This document shows, piece by piece, positions 25,090 to 36,168 of a stretch of 64,000 nucleotides of DNA; position 1 is the stretch's first letter, and each line of letters begins with the position of its first letter. This DNA comes from Rhizophagus clarus (Eukaryota > Glomeromycota > Glomeromycetes > Glomerales > Glomeraceae): positions 310,001 to 374,000 of the forward strand of contig BLAL01000266.1 in NCBI GenBank assembly GCA_015698045.1, in the 5' to 3' direction. The notes below the pieces were generated by a model. That model saw only the letters and a program-made list of their open reading frames with translations. It was not told where the DNA came from and did not search any database. Position numbers and translations under genes: made by a program.

Positions 25090-25470
25090 TAGAAAAAACT
25101 TTTTCCGTTGATAAACCATCACTGCTCTCTTGACAAACTTTGACCTATGGCAATGGACGATGACAGTTGAATAATGATATGAATTTCATTTTCTGGAAGA
25201 CCATTTTCCAGACATTTGTAAACTTTCCAATTTATAATAACTTTACACCTTTGTTTCTTTGTTCAATGTCATATTCAATTTAAGATTTTTTCAAGCCCTT
25301 TCCGCATGTTCTCTAGACCTTCAACTTTCCATAACTTCAGTCCTCTGATATTATTGTTCTCACAACCCTTTATATTTCATGGAATATGAGATGTATTATA
25401 GCGAGTTTATCTTTAGAGACATCAATAGCATCTATTGTGCATTAGGTGCACACATTAAACCATCTTTTAG
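25090..25470 (-). pseudogene. Crinkler-type N-terminal domain remnant
   Basis: On the minus strand, in order but with stops and shifts, are IDVSKDKLAI (about 25410), GLKLWKVEGLENMRKGLEKI (about 25330-25270), and GLPENEIHIIIQLS (about 25210-25170). Crinkler (CRN) proteins start with a ubiquitin-like domain whose conserved pieces are a VxVxxxxxVxxLK strand-helix, LKLWKV in the middle and an EHIHIIVQ strand at its end, so the order matches. CRN proteins are nuclear effectors in oomycetes and are also numerous in Rhizophagus. No C-terminal domain could be recognised. This copy is dead. Confidence 0.45.
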
Positions 25471-25946
25471 TAAATCAATGTATCAGAATTATCAAGTATT
25501 TACAATTACAAATATTATTATAAACCTAAATAATTGAATAATGAAATCTAGTTTGTTAAAAGGAGCAGTTATAGAAAACCATAAAAATAAGAAATTTTTA
25601 TTTTATTGTTTAGAGCAAATACCTTTAATTAAAAAATTATAAATTTTATTTATTTCAAGTGTAACACTGTTTTCAAGGCCATACTCGTATACATATTGGC
25701 ATGGATTTGTTTTATAACGGAACTACTTTTACAAACAATTAAATACTTGGTAATTGACATTTCACTTTGACACGATATTACATGAAAGAGATAAAAAGAA
25801 TTTATTGGTCAGATAAAATAAACCAATTATCTTTAGAAGATAATGGTATTCTTTAGATAAGTAAATAAAATATAGTTACATAACGTATAAAATAATATAA
25901 ATTTAAGTTAAACTAAAGTTGATATGACGAATAATAGGTAGCGGAA
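25471..25946. other. Intergenic stretch
   Basis: No gene seen; this is the 3' flank of the next minus-strand gene. Confidence 0.4.
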
Positions 25947-26201
25947 TTAAACGCTGGAACGATCAAGTAAATCATCAGTAGTGTAATCCTTGTCTTTGAC
26001 GGCTTCTTTGGCAGGTTCCACAACCTTCTCAATAATTTGACCACCTATACCTTTAGGAGCACTATACAAAAGAATCTGTTAAGTTTAAAGAAATTGATGA
26101 AAAAGCATCAAATAAACTTACGAAATGTCACTATCTGATTCTTGTTTTGGTGGTGGACTTCGACGAGGAGATGGAGTTCGAATTCTTGGTTTTGGCGGCA
26201 T
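25947..26201 (-). CDS. Small two-exon protein of 64 aa
   Basis: Exon 1 (26122-26201) and exon 2 (25947-26061) are separated by a 60-base GTAAGT...AG intron and join in frame. The product starts MPPKPRIRTPSPRRSPPPKQ, a basic Pro/Ser-rich segment with SPRR motifs. It continues ESDSDISAPKGIGGQIIEKV and ends DYTTDDLLDRSSV. The second half could form an amphipathic helix around IIEKVVEPAKEAVKD. No signal peptide or membrane span is seen. I do not recognise a family. It is supported by exact splice sites at both junctions, an in-frame joined codon and the more GC-rich, coding-like composition relative to its surroundings. It is too short for a confident call by length alone. Confidence 0.55.
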
Positions 26202-27180
26202 TGCTTCGTGAGAATCTTAAGAATGAGATTTGTTTTTTATCTTGAAAAAATATTTTTTATTGGTGGAGAAGTGATTTTTCTTAACCCTGAATTATAAGTC
26301 TTTAAATACAAAATCAAACCGGCCCATGACATAATTGACATCTCAGGAGATACAATCAGCATAAACATTTAATAAGTGCTATAAGACCAAAGTAAAATCA
26401 TGAAAAAATTGGCCATTTATATTCATTATAATAAGTTAATGTTCGTTTATTGGATTCAAAAATATTATTAAAATAAAAATTTAATGATAAAAAAAAAAAA
26501 TCAATTATTTGCAAAAATCTTGATTTTCAATTTTGAAACTTTTATTGTGATTTACTTTAGGCAAAATCTTGATATTTATTTTATATTTAATATCTATTAT
26601 GAAGGATATCTTTTGGCTTCTATCTGTAAGTTTTCTGTAAAAATATCTTGGAGTAGATCTTGCAAAAAACCGCATTATTCAAAAATTGTAATAAAATAAA
26701 AGGAAAAATACAGCATAGTTAAAAACTTCTAATTATCTATATTATATGATCAAAGATTATACAGAAATGTGTGTTAACTATGAAAATTAATATATTAAAA
26801 AAAAAAAAATTTATGTATCTAGAAGATTTAGATGTAAAATAATAAAAAAATGGAATTATTCATATAAAAAAGTAACAATATTTTTGCTATATAAAATTCA
26901 ACGATCATCTAACTTTTGATTTATGTATTGTACGAACCTATGATTTTGCAGATGATCAAGGTTATCATTGATCTTCAATCCTGTAAATTTTCATAGTTGG
27001 CTGTCACATGACTTCAAAAAAATATTTGGGGTCGGATACTTATGACCCCTACTGTATTTAATCTGTTATCGTGTATTTTACTATGACTGCAAACTGTTTT
27101 ATTTTAAAAGTTATATTAAAAAATATTTATTTTATTCTGTTTTATGTCATGTATATTAGATCTTTTTCTTTTTTTTTTTT
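26202..27180. other. AT-rich intergenic region
   Basis: No gene recognised. The 71-codon frame at 26484-26699 is low-complexity and not convincing. Confidence 0.4.
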
Positions 27181-27612
27181 GTAGAATGGACTTCTGGATC
27201 ATAAAATGGTAATTTTAAAGAGAGTGAAGTACCGTACTTTTTGTATATATAGTATAAGAACATTTACAAATATTCTTTTTTTTCTCTTTTTTATGTGGGA
27301 ATGGACTTATGGACTTCAGTAGGACGGTAATTTTAAAAAAGGAGAGGGTTCTTTTTGTATACTTTATATAAGAACGTTTATTATTAACGTTCTTTTCTTC
27401 TTTTTTTTATAGGGATGAACTTCTGGATTCTTGTAGAAAGGTAATTTCAAAGAAAGAGGTTTCTTGTGTGTATATCGTTACTAATGCTCTTATTCCTCTT
27501 TTTTTTGGATGATTTCTAGACTTCTATAGGATGGTAATTTCAAGGGAAAAGGGTTTTTTGTGTATATTGCATGAACTTTTAAACTTTATGAAATAGTAAT
27601 TGAAAAGTGACC
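27181..27612. repeat. Degenerate tandem repeat, about 110-bp unit
   Basis: Four copies and a partial fifth start at about 27185, 27300, 27412, 27507 and 27571. Each begins with a variant of GAATGGACTTCTGGA, continues with GGTAATTTTAAAG, a G/A-rich box, TTCTTTTTGTATAT, and ends in a T-rich tract. Unit lengths shrink from about 115 to 64 bases. The copies are diverged, so the array is old. Confidence 0.6.
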
Positions 27613-28086
27613 TTATTTTGATTTAAGATCGTCACAATATTCTTGTTTCTCAAAATTTTCCTTTTATAATTGGGAGTACAGTTTATATCATAAACTGCAA
27701 TTGCGGATTTATATGAGCAATTTGGTTTTATTTAATCATGTAGTAATATAAATTTATCATTTTCATTAATTTCGAAATATGATCATCCCGTTACAAAATT
27801 CTGACAAGAATTTTCGTCAAAATTAATTTGGGAAACCAATCAGGAACTTTACTTATTTTATTAATACTCAAACAAATTTACGAAGAAAAATGACTGGTTT
27901 GCATATTATTATTTTTTTTTTTTTGGAACAAGTGTACTTTTTATTGAAATTGAACGAATAGAATAATCTTATTTTATTTAAAACAAATAAATTGCCAAAA
28001 ATCAATATTATACCGGGTATTAAAATCATCCAGAATTATAGTATCAGCCATCATACCTTATACCAATGTATTTAAATTCGGACTTC
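27613..28086. other. Intergenic stretch
   Basis: No gene seen; includes the 3' flank of the next gene. Confidence 0.4.
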
Positions 28087-29366
28087 TTAAGATTTCACTT
28101 GGAAAATAAGAGAAACTATTGCTAATGTCGTTTGCACTACTGTAAGAAGTCCTAGAAAGACCGAAAAAACAACAAAGTAATAATCTACAGGTTGATAAAG
28201 GCGTCTATGATTTGTTTCTCTTTGAAACCGGAACCAAAATGAATTGATTTTTCGTTCCAGTCCGAAAAACTTATTAGCCAACAAAGTGTAACCAATGTTA
28301 TATGTTCTTCCGTGAGTAAGTCTAAAAACTGCTTCCTCAAAACCTTCAAAACCTCTCCAAATTTTATACTCGAGCATGATATCCTTGGATGCTTTGTCGT
28401 CAGTTAAGAACGTATACGTTTTTAGTATTTCTATTCCAGCCATCTCTACTCCATATAATATAGCTAGTTTATTATGCATATAACTAAACATAACCTCTTG
28501 GTGTTCAAATTCGTAATTGCAGATACTAACTTTGTGTCCTCTAAGATTAAAGTGTTCATCAAAATACCCTACTACTTCAAAATCCAGTAAAAAATTCTTC
28601 ATTTTGTTCATGGATAGATCAATAGTACGATTGACTGAGGGAGGAGATTCGTTTTTTTGTTTAAGTGACAATACATTACGTCCATATGGAAATGCTGAGT
28701 AAACTAAATCCTCGAAGAGCACGTTCTCTTCCTTTGCTTGGTTAATATTGAGCAGAGAACAAAAAACATAGTTAACATAATAATTGCTAAAATCTTCACC
28801 GTCATTCCCCAGGAAATATTTATTTGATTCTGGCTGTAAATTGTAGAACTTAATAAAATCAGACGTTCTAGCTTTAGCTTTATTTCTAAGAACAAATCTT
28901 GCCATTATAATTAAGTGCATAACGTAGCGATCATACGTTTCCTCTTTCTGTTTTGATTTATAAAGACCGGCCAGGACAAAACAGGTTTTTTGAAACCAAA
29001 ACTTGATTTCACGTGTATCGTTGAATATTTTACTTGGCTCACCAAAAAGTTCTTTAAGTAGTTCTTTGAAAATATTTTCACTAATAGGTAAAAAATAATG
29101 GTTAGGCTTTTTCTCAGACGTGGCAGTGGCTGTAGGTGCAGGTGTATTTGATGTATTTGACGACTTATTCATTCCTTGAGAAAGAAGGAATTGCAAAAAC
29201 GCATTGGTATCAATAACCTGTGTGCATAGGAAATGTATTAGAGTTGAAACTGTCAATGTGTGGCAAAGGAATAGAATGTAAAATCATTATCTAGAATACT
29301 TACAGATTGGTCTTGTGCAGGATCACCTTCAACGGCGACTGAAATATGGTCATTGGTAGAAGACAT
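28087..29366 (-). CDS. 397-aa protein with C-terminal membrane segment (DUF247-like?)
   Basis: Exon 1 (29304-29366) and exon 2 (28087-29217) join in frame across an 86-base intron with a GTAAGT donor and CACAG acceptor. The sequence starts MSSTNDHISVAVEGDPAQDQ, followed by a Ser/Thr/Ala-rich linker. A mostly helical body contains FWFQKTCFVLAGLYKSKQKE and FEHQEVMFSYMHNKLAILYG. Near the end the pattern NHRRLYQPVDYYF leads into one strong hydrophobic helix (VFLGLLTVVQTTLAIVSLIF, about residues 373-392), leaving a few residues after it. This tail-anchored layout, with LLTVVQT in the helix, resembles the C-terminus of plant DUF247 proteins. I regard that as a weak analogy. It is probably a membrane-anchored cytosolic protein of unknown role. 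No frame damage. Confidence 0.75.
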
Positions 29367-29604
29367 GAGAGTTTAATGAAGTTAAAAAGAATGTTAAAAA
29401 AATAAAAGTAAGAAAAGCAAATTGAATGAACAATTTATATGATTTATGTCGGATTTTTAATTCCCAAATGGGAATACAAAATTACGTACGCAGTTGAATT
29501 CTGAATACAGAAGTGAATAGTTTGATACAAAAACATGAAATATTACGAATGGTCAATTTTATTGTTTTTGCACTTTTTTTGATTTTTTAAAACAAACGCA
29601 TGGC

Positions 29605-29796
29605 TCAGTTTTGCAATATACCAAGAATAGATAAAGCAACCTGGAATTTTGTTTCCGAAACTTTTCCATTGTAAAATTCAGAAACATTTTCAAGAATTCC
29701 AATGGCGTAACCGAACACAACAGACAAAGTAATTTGTTTTCTTTGTTTTGTGGCCATGGAAATATTTTTTGTGGCAAGGTAGGACAAATTAGACAA
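29605..29796 (-). CDS. Possible small 63-aa protein
   Basis: A single frame starts MSNLSYLATKNISMATKQRK and continues QITLSVVFGYAIGILENVSE with a hydrophobic C-terminal half (FQVALSILGILQN). A second Met (29757) could be the true start, giving 50 aa. The composition is protein-like, but no family is recognised and no intron or promoter supports it. It could be a fragment of a decayed gene. Confidence 0.25.
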   Translation of the reverse strand: MSNLSYLATKNISMATKQRKQITLSVVFGYAIGILENVSEFYNGKVSETKFQVALSILGILQN

Positions 29797-30810
29797 AAAT
29801 ATAGTTCTGGAATCTTGATTTAATCATTGTTATTAGATGGCATTAAAGCATATTATAATAATCTTTTACTGAAAAAATGTTCTCTAGTAAATTTTGTAGT
29901 GTTTTAACTCCTGTAAAATCTTCAAAAGGAACCTCGTATTAAGAAAATATGTGGCAAGTAACAAATTAGCTCACCGCACTGAAAACTCTGGTTTTACAGT
30001 AATTGCATGCTTTCAAGAGACGACAAAGAAAATATCTACTTTATAGAAATCGCTGTAAATAAAAATATATGAAGTTAGCATAACCGATATGCATCTTTAT
30101 AAGTTGAATTATCCTATTGGACAACTTAAGGGAATCGAGTGTAACTTCGCAGAATTGAAGACCCGTTACAATTGATAGTAATTACAAAGATAGTGCAACT
30201 ATTATAGTAAAATTTTTATTAAGGATTATTTTGTCCAAAATTTTTTTTCACATTATTTATGGCGCGTCGATATGTCGATATAGATAAACTGAATACCAAC
30301 TCGTGTATTTTAAAATTACTGCAAGCGGTAGATTTTTACACAAATTCAGAAGGAAATTTCTAAATTTGTGCGCACCCATGTATGTATGTGTGTACCCCAT
30401 GATTAATAATATTAATTAAATAATTTCCCTTTGTTTCCGGTGAAACGGTAATGAGTATGTTACAACCTATGTTGTATGTATGGTATGGATCTTCATCAAC
30501 TATATGAAATTTTGTTTTAAAAAATTTATTCGACATGGAATTTACAGTACGGTATATATAGAGCACATCATTATATACATACAACGAAGGTTATATTACA
30601 CTCATTGTTTATATACTGTAAGGCGCTTTGCAAAATAATACAACACAATATGATATTTATTTTTTGCGCTATCCCGTGAAATGTACAACTAAAATTCAGG
30701 CATGTATGATCTAGTGAAATTGTGAAATGTATCACCTGTAGGATAAAAATTGTGATCTGCCATTCTGGGTTAGATCCTCTAATCTATTTTCGAGGAGTCC
30801 AAGAAGTATA
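29797..30810. other. Intergenic region
   Basis: No gene recognised. Confidence 0.4.
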
Positions 30811-31160
30811 ATGAAGCGATCTTGGGGATTCTTAATTCCTAGATACTACTATAAATATGAATTTAAAAATTTCTATGCAACAGTTACCCAGCGAGCTTAC
30901 AAGGAATACAAGAAGAGACCTGAATCTTTGGCAAAACAAATTTGGGAGACAGTAAGAAATGATAGTACTCATGATAAAAAGAAATTTTCAGAAAAAATCG
31001 GAAGGTAATAAATCCTGAAATGCAAGAAGAGTATGCTATAGCTTGCAATCAGTTTTATGCGTATTTTAAAAAATATTATTCAAAATATATTGGAATAACT
31101 AATCCAGCCAAGTTTATCCCACCATATAAGAAATATATTTATTGGGTGTCTTCACAAATT
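30811..31160 (+). pseudogene. Broken gene, weakly HMG-box-like
   Basis: The frame from 30811 reads MKRSWGFLIPRYYYKYEFKN, later SLAKQIWETVRND and HDKKKFSEKIGR, and stops at 31008. An overlapping frame continues INPEMQEEYAIACNQFYAYF and ITNPAKFIPPYKKYI, so one frameshift near 31005 breaks the gene. The spacing of FLIPRYYYKYEF, LAKQIWE and KKFSE loosely resembles an HMG box (NAFxLFR, LSKxxGxxW, KxxFxxLA), a domain expanded in Rhizophagus, but key residues are not clear. A MITE begins at 31143, inside or just after the last coding-like codons. Confidence 0.35.
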
Positions 31161-31490
31161 GTATGATTGAGATTAAAGGTTAATCTGGTTTCACAAAAAA
31201 TGTGATTGAGATTAAGGTTAATCCCAAACTAATCATGATTGAAATTTCATATGTAATTTCAATCTTGCTTACTGAGTAAGATTAGGAATGAAAAATTAAT
31301 CATCATGAATTGTTCAGTCAAATTTATAATGGATAACTAAATTCTAACCGATTTAATACTTTAATAAATTCAATCATGATTAATTTTGTGAAGTAAGATT
31401 GAACGTTAATCTTAATCTCAAGCTAATTCTAATCTTAATCCTAATCTGATCCTAATCTGATCCTAATCATGCAATTTGTGAAGATGCCCA
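31143..31490. mobile_element. 348-bp MITE with terminal inverted repeats
   Basis: The left end is TGGGTGTCTTCACAAATTGT. The right end, read inverted, is TGGGCATCTTCACAAATTGC, and similarity continues inward (ATGATTGAGATTA versus ATGATTAGGATCA). The interior is rich in TTAATC/GATTAA motifs that pair across the element. There is no coding capacity. I could not see a convincing target-site duplication. Confidence 0.7.
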
Positions 31491-32249
31491 TTGTTACCCT
31501 AATAGATGAACAAAAGCTAAAAAAGGTCAGTTAAGATGATGATTGGAAAAGGTAATATATGGGCCTATTCCCAATTTCTTAGAAAGGTTTATATTTAAAT
31601 TGATAAATACTATTGGCTATTATGAAAATTGAAAATATGAATGACTTAATAAACATGTTTTTAATTTGCATTTATTTAACAAAATAATATAGCATTTGTT
31701 AATATGTATATTTGCTTTGACTTTTTTTACTATACTTTGAAAAAAGAAACCTATTAAAATATGCTATCTCCTGAAAGCCTTAATCAAAAAGAATGATTAA
31801 GCAAAAAAAACGAATACTGTATGCTAGAGTTTGGAATCAGTTCTATTTTGAAAACTAAATTTAATATAGGTGCAACTAGTTCTATCCATTTTAAATTGAA
31901 TTTGCTAGACTCAATTGAACCCAATTTATATTTGATTTACATATAGTTAATTTTTAATCAGAATTAAATACGATTAGTATAAATCTGGTCATATTTATAA
32001 TTCTGACCAGAATTATAAACTTTGTATCTGAATTTTAGTACAATTATCTATAATAAAATTTTGTGTGATATAACTTATCTGATAACTAAACATTTACCTG
32101 ATATTATATAATTTATAATTTTGTAATTTTGATTGGTACTATAAAGTCTCAATACCAAATTGAATTAAACATCCAGATGTATTTACTTTAAATACAAACC
32201 AGTTTTTATAATATAAATTCAGATTAAACCAAATCATTAAAATACCCAT
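31491..32249. other. AT-rich intergenic stretch
   Basis: No gene recognised; base composition becomes steadily more A/T-pure toward the desert that follows. Confidence 0.4.
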
Positions 32250-35200
32250 TTTGATATTTTCTTACTTTTTTTTATTAAAATATATTGAAATAATATTTTT
32301 TACATTATTTATGATGTTATTTTGTCATATTAAATCATTTTTTAATTAAATGATTTAAAAAAAATATTAATTGAAATTATTTTTTTATTAATAATTTAAA
32401 GAAAAATTATTAAAATTATTTTTATTAAAATGAATTTTAAAAAAAAACATTAAAATCATTTTTATTAAAATGAATTTTTAAAAAAAATATTAAAATCATT
32501 TTTTTTATTAAAACAATTTTAAAAAAAAAGTTTAGAATTTATACACAAATATTATATAAATGCATTTCTTATGATTATATAATCCAAATTAATTTTAATT
32601 AGCTAAATAATAAAAATTTATGTCTTTTATATAATTATACTTAAATTTTATATTTTAATGCTAATTTAATATGATTTTAAAAAATTTTATTATAATATAA
32701 TTGATACTATAATTGTAAAACTAATATGAATTTTATTAAAATAAGTATCATAATGAAAATAAATATAAAACATCAAGAATAAAAAATAGAATAAATAAAG
32801 ATTATTAAAAAAATCATAAAATTCTAAAATAATAAATAAAAAATTAAAACATAAAATAAGAAAAACTGTTAAAATTATACAAGTTAGTATTTTTATAAAA
32901 AAGAAATATTTTTATTATTTTTTTAGATTTATATTTAACAGTATTCTTACAGAAGAAAAAAAAAATATTATATTAAAAATATTTCATAATTAAAAAAAAA
33001 AGTTCTTTTTTTATCTATAATTAATATTATTTAATAGTACTTTTACAAAAAAAATCTTTTATATAGCTATACCTTAAATTATTATATCTAAAATAATATT
33101 TTTATAAAAAAAAAAAAAATTATTTTATTATTAAAGTTAAAAAAAAATTGTTTTTTAATTTTTTTTATTTACTTTAAATTTGGTTTTAATGAGTTTTAGA
33201 TAAAAAATTTTTTTTTCAGTTTTTTTTCATTTATTTTAAATCTATATTTAATAAAAAAAAAAACCATTTTATTAAAAATATTTTTCAAATATAAAAAAAT
33301 TTTTTTTTATTTTTTTTTTTTATTTTAGATTTATATTTAATAATATTTTTATAAAAAAAAAAGTTTTATTTTTTTAAAAAAAATCTACAGTTAATCTTTA
33401 ATATAATAAACTTTAAATTTTATATTTTAATTTTACTATAAAATTATAATGAAGAATTTAAGCAATTTAATTGGTTACTTCATTCACTATAACAAAAGAT
33501 TTTTAATGCATTTAATTAATTAAATATTATATATTAACAAAAATCTATTATATTAAAAATTCACTATATTAAAGGTTAATTATACTTTTTAATTCTTTTT
33601 CATTTTTTTTTAGAATTATACTTAAAAATATTTTTAGAAAAAAAACAAGTAAAAATTTTTTATTAAAATATTTTTTAATAAAAAAAATTTTTTCTTTTTT
33701 ATTCATCTTAAGTTAGATTTATATCTTATGATGTGATTTATTTTTATAAAAAAAAAGAAAATATTTTATTATTTATATAATAATAAAAAAGAAGAAAAAA
33801 TAATTCATTAAAAATATTTAATTAGAAAGAAAACTGGTTATTTTTATAAAGAAAATATTATTAAATAAAAAATAGGTATCTTCAGTTATAGTATTATATA
33901 AAATCAGTATTATTTCTTAAATAAAAATAGTTAATTAAATTTTATATTATATAATAAGTAATATATTATAATATCTTTATATAAAATGCTTATTTTTTTA
34001 AAAAAAATATTAAAATTATTTTTTATTAAAAATTTAAAAAAATATTAAAAATCATTTTTTATTAAATGATTTTAAAAAAAAATAAATGTATTTATAATAA
34101 TTTGTTATAAATATTATTTATAATAATCTTAAAAAAAATTATGAAAAAATTTATAATATATAAATTTTAAAAAATAATATAATGAATATATTTTTGTCTT
34201 TCAATAAGTTTACTTAAAATAATAAAAATAATTTTAAATATTGTAATATTAAGATATTAGTATGTATATAAATTTAATATAAAGTAAAAATAATATTAAA
34301 CTTAATAATTCAATTACTAAGTATAGCGCAGCAGGCTTATTAATCCAATAATAAATAAGGTATAGAACAATTACTGGCTAATAATAATTTATGGTATAGT
34401 AATCTAAATCAACTCTGAATAGTAATATAATTTCATGAAAGTTTCAGATAATTAATATTATCTAGATGATTAATATAGTACAATTATAAATTAATAATAT
34501 AATATTTGATAATTATTTATAAATAAAACTAATTAAATTAACTTTTTTTTTAATAAAAATTCAGTAAAGAATTTTTAAAATAATTTTTTTGAATAATTTT
34601 TTTAAAAATCTAAAATGATATTTAAATAAAAATTTGAAATAAATCTAAAATTAAAATATAAATATTAAAAATGATATATATAATTCTAAAATTTTATAAT
34701 AGAATTTATAGTAAAATTATAATAATTAAATCTGTAAAATTATATTTTTAATAAAATTATTTTAATTAAATTAAGTAATTCTAAAATTTTTTATATTTTT
34801 TTTATAAAATTTAAATGCTTCAGATTATAATAAATACAATCTTAACAGGAACTTGAATTTGCAATATCATTTTTAATTTATTTAACAAAAACTTTTTTCT
34901 ATCAAATGATTAGTCTTTTTTTGAATATTTATATAATCTTATATAATAAAAATTTTTTATTTTTTTTTAAAAATAAAAATTTCTTTTTTTAAATTTATAT
35001 AATATTATATAACTTAAACTGATTAATAAAAGTATATTAGTTAGGTTATTACAAATAATATTTATAATAAGTCATTACAATTAGATTTATTATTTAAAAA
35101 AAAATATTAAAATTATTTTTATAAAATATAATTAATTTGTATATAAAATAATTTAATTATTTTTCATTAAGATAATTTAATCTAATACTTGCATTTTACA

Positions 35201-36130
35201 AATATTAGACTAATAATTATAAAAATTTATTTATTTATAAATTTAACTCTATTAAAAATTTTATTTAGATATGAAAGGATAATTTTATTTAATTAAAGTG
35301 ATGTTAGTGCTATTTAAAAAATACAAATTTTTTTATAAATATTATACTTAATTTTAAAAAAATTGCAATACATGTATCTTTGATACTATTAAATAATTTT
35401 ACTTAAATTTAAAAAAATAATTTTATTTAATCAAAATTTATTTTATATATAAATAAAATTAGTAAATAAAAGATAAGAATATAAGAATATTATTATAAAA
35501 TATCAGTTATTTTATAATTTCTTACTAATTAAAAGTTTATTATAAATGCATTTTTTTATATATTCTTTTTAACTAAAAGAAATTAAATATTTTGGTATTA
35601 TTTTATTGTAAAAAATCTTTAATTTAATATTATTTAAAAAAACTTTATACTAAAAAAATAGTAAAATTTACAGTAATTTTTAGTAATTAATTTTTATTTA
35701 TAAAAAATATTGATTTTTTTTTTAATTTTAATTAATAATTTAAGCTATTCAATAATTAATTTTATGTTTTTTTTATTATATATAAAAGTATAATAAATTT
35801 TTGTGAAAATTTTGATTTTTTAAAAATTTTAAAAGAGTAATAAAAAGAAAGTACCAAGTTTTTTTTATGTAATTAAACTAATTAGTAAATTTATCTGTTA
35901 TATTAAATTTTATAATTTTTAGTAGATCATATCATACAGTATATTATTTAAGTTTAAACTTTATTTTAATTGGATTTAAATTGATTTAATAAGAGTAATT
36001 AACAATTTTAAAAAATTTGATGCATTCTTTTCAAAAGCTATTGCATATAAAATTTAAGTATATTATTATTAAATATATAACAGATGAATTATTAAAAAAT
36101 AATAAATATTAAATTATCTAATTCTCTCAA
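32250..36130. repeat. Extremely A/T-pure desert with dispersed short repeats
   Basis: For nearly 4 kb G and C are very rare and no protein-like frame exists. Recurrent motifs are seen: variants of AATATTAAAATCATTTTTAT followed by TAAAATGATTTTAAAAAA occur near 32330-32530, 33990-34085 and 35095. They are largely self-complementary. Variants of TTTTAGATTTATATTTAA followed by TATTTTTATAAAAAA occur near 32925, 33230, 33325 and 33710. These look like decayed copies of one A/T-rich family. The function, if any, is unknown. Confidence 0.6.
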
Positions 36131-36168
36131 TTTAAAACTTTAATTCTATGTTTAAAAAATTAATTTAA

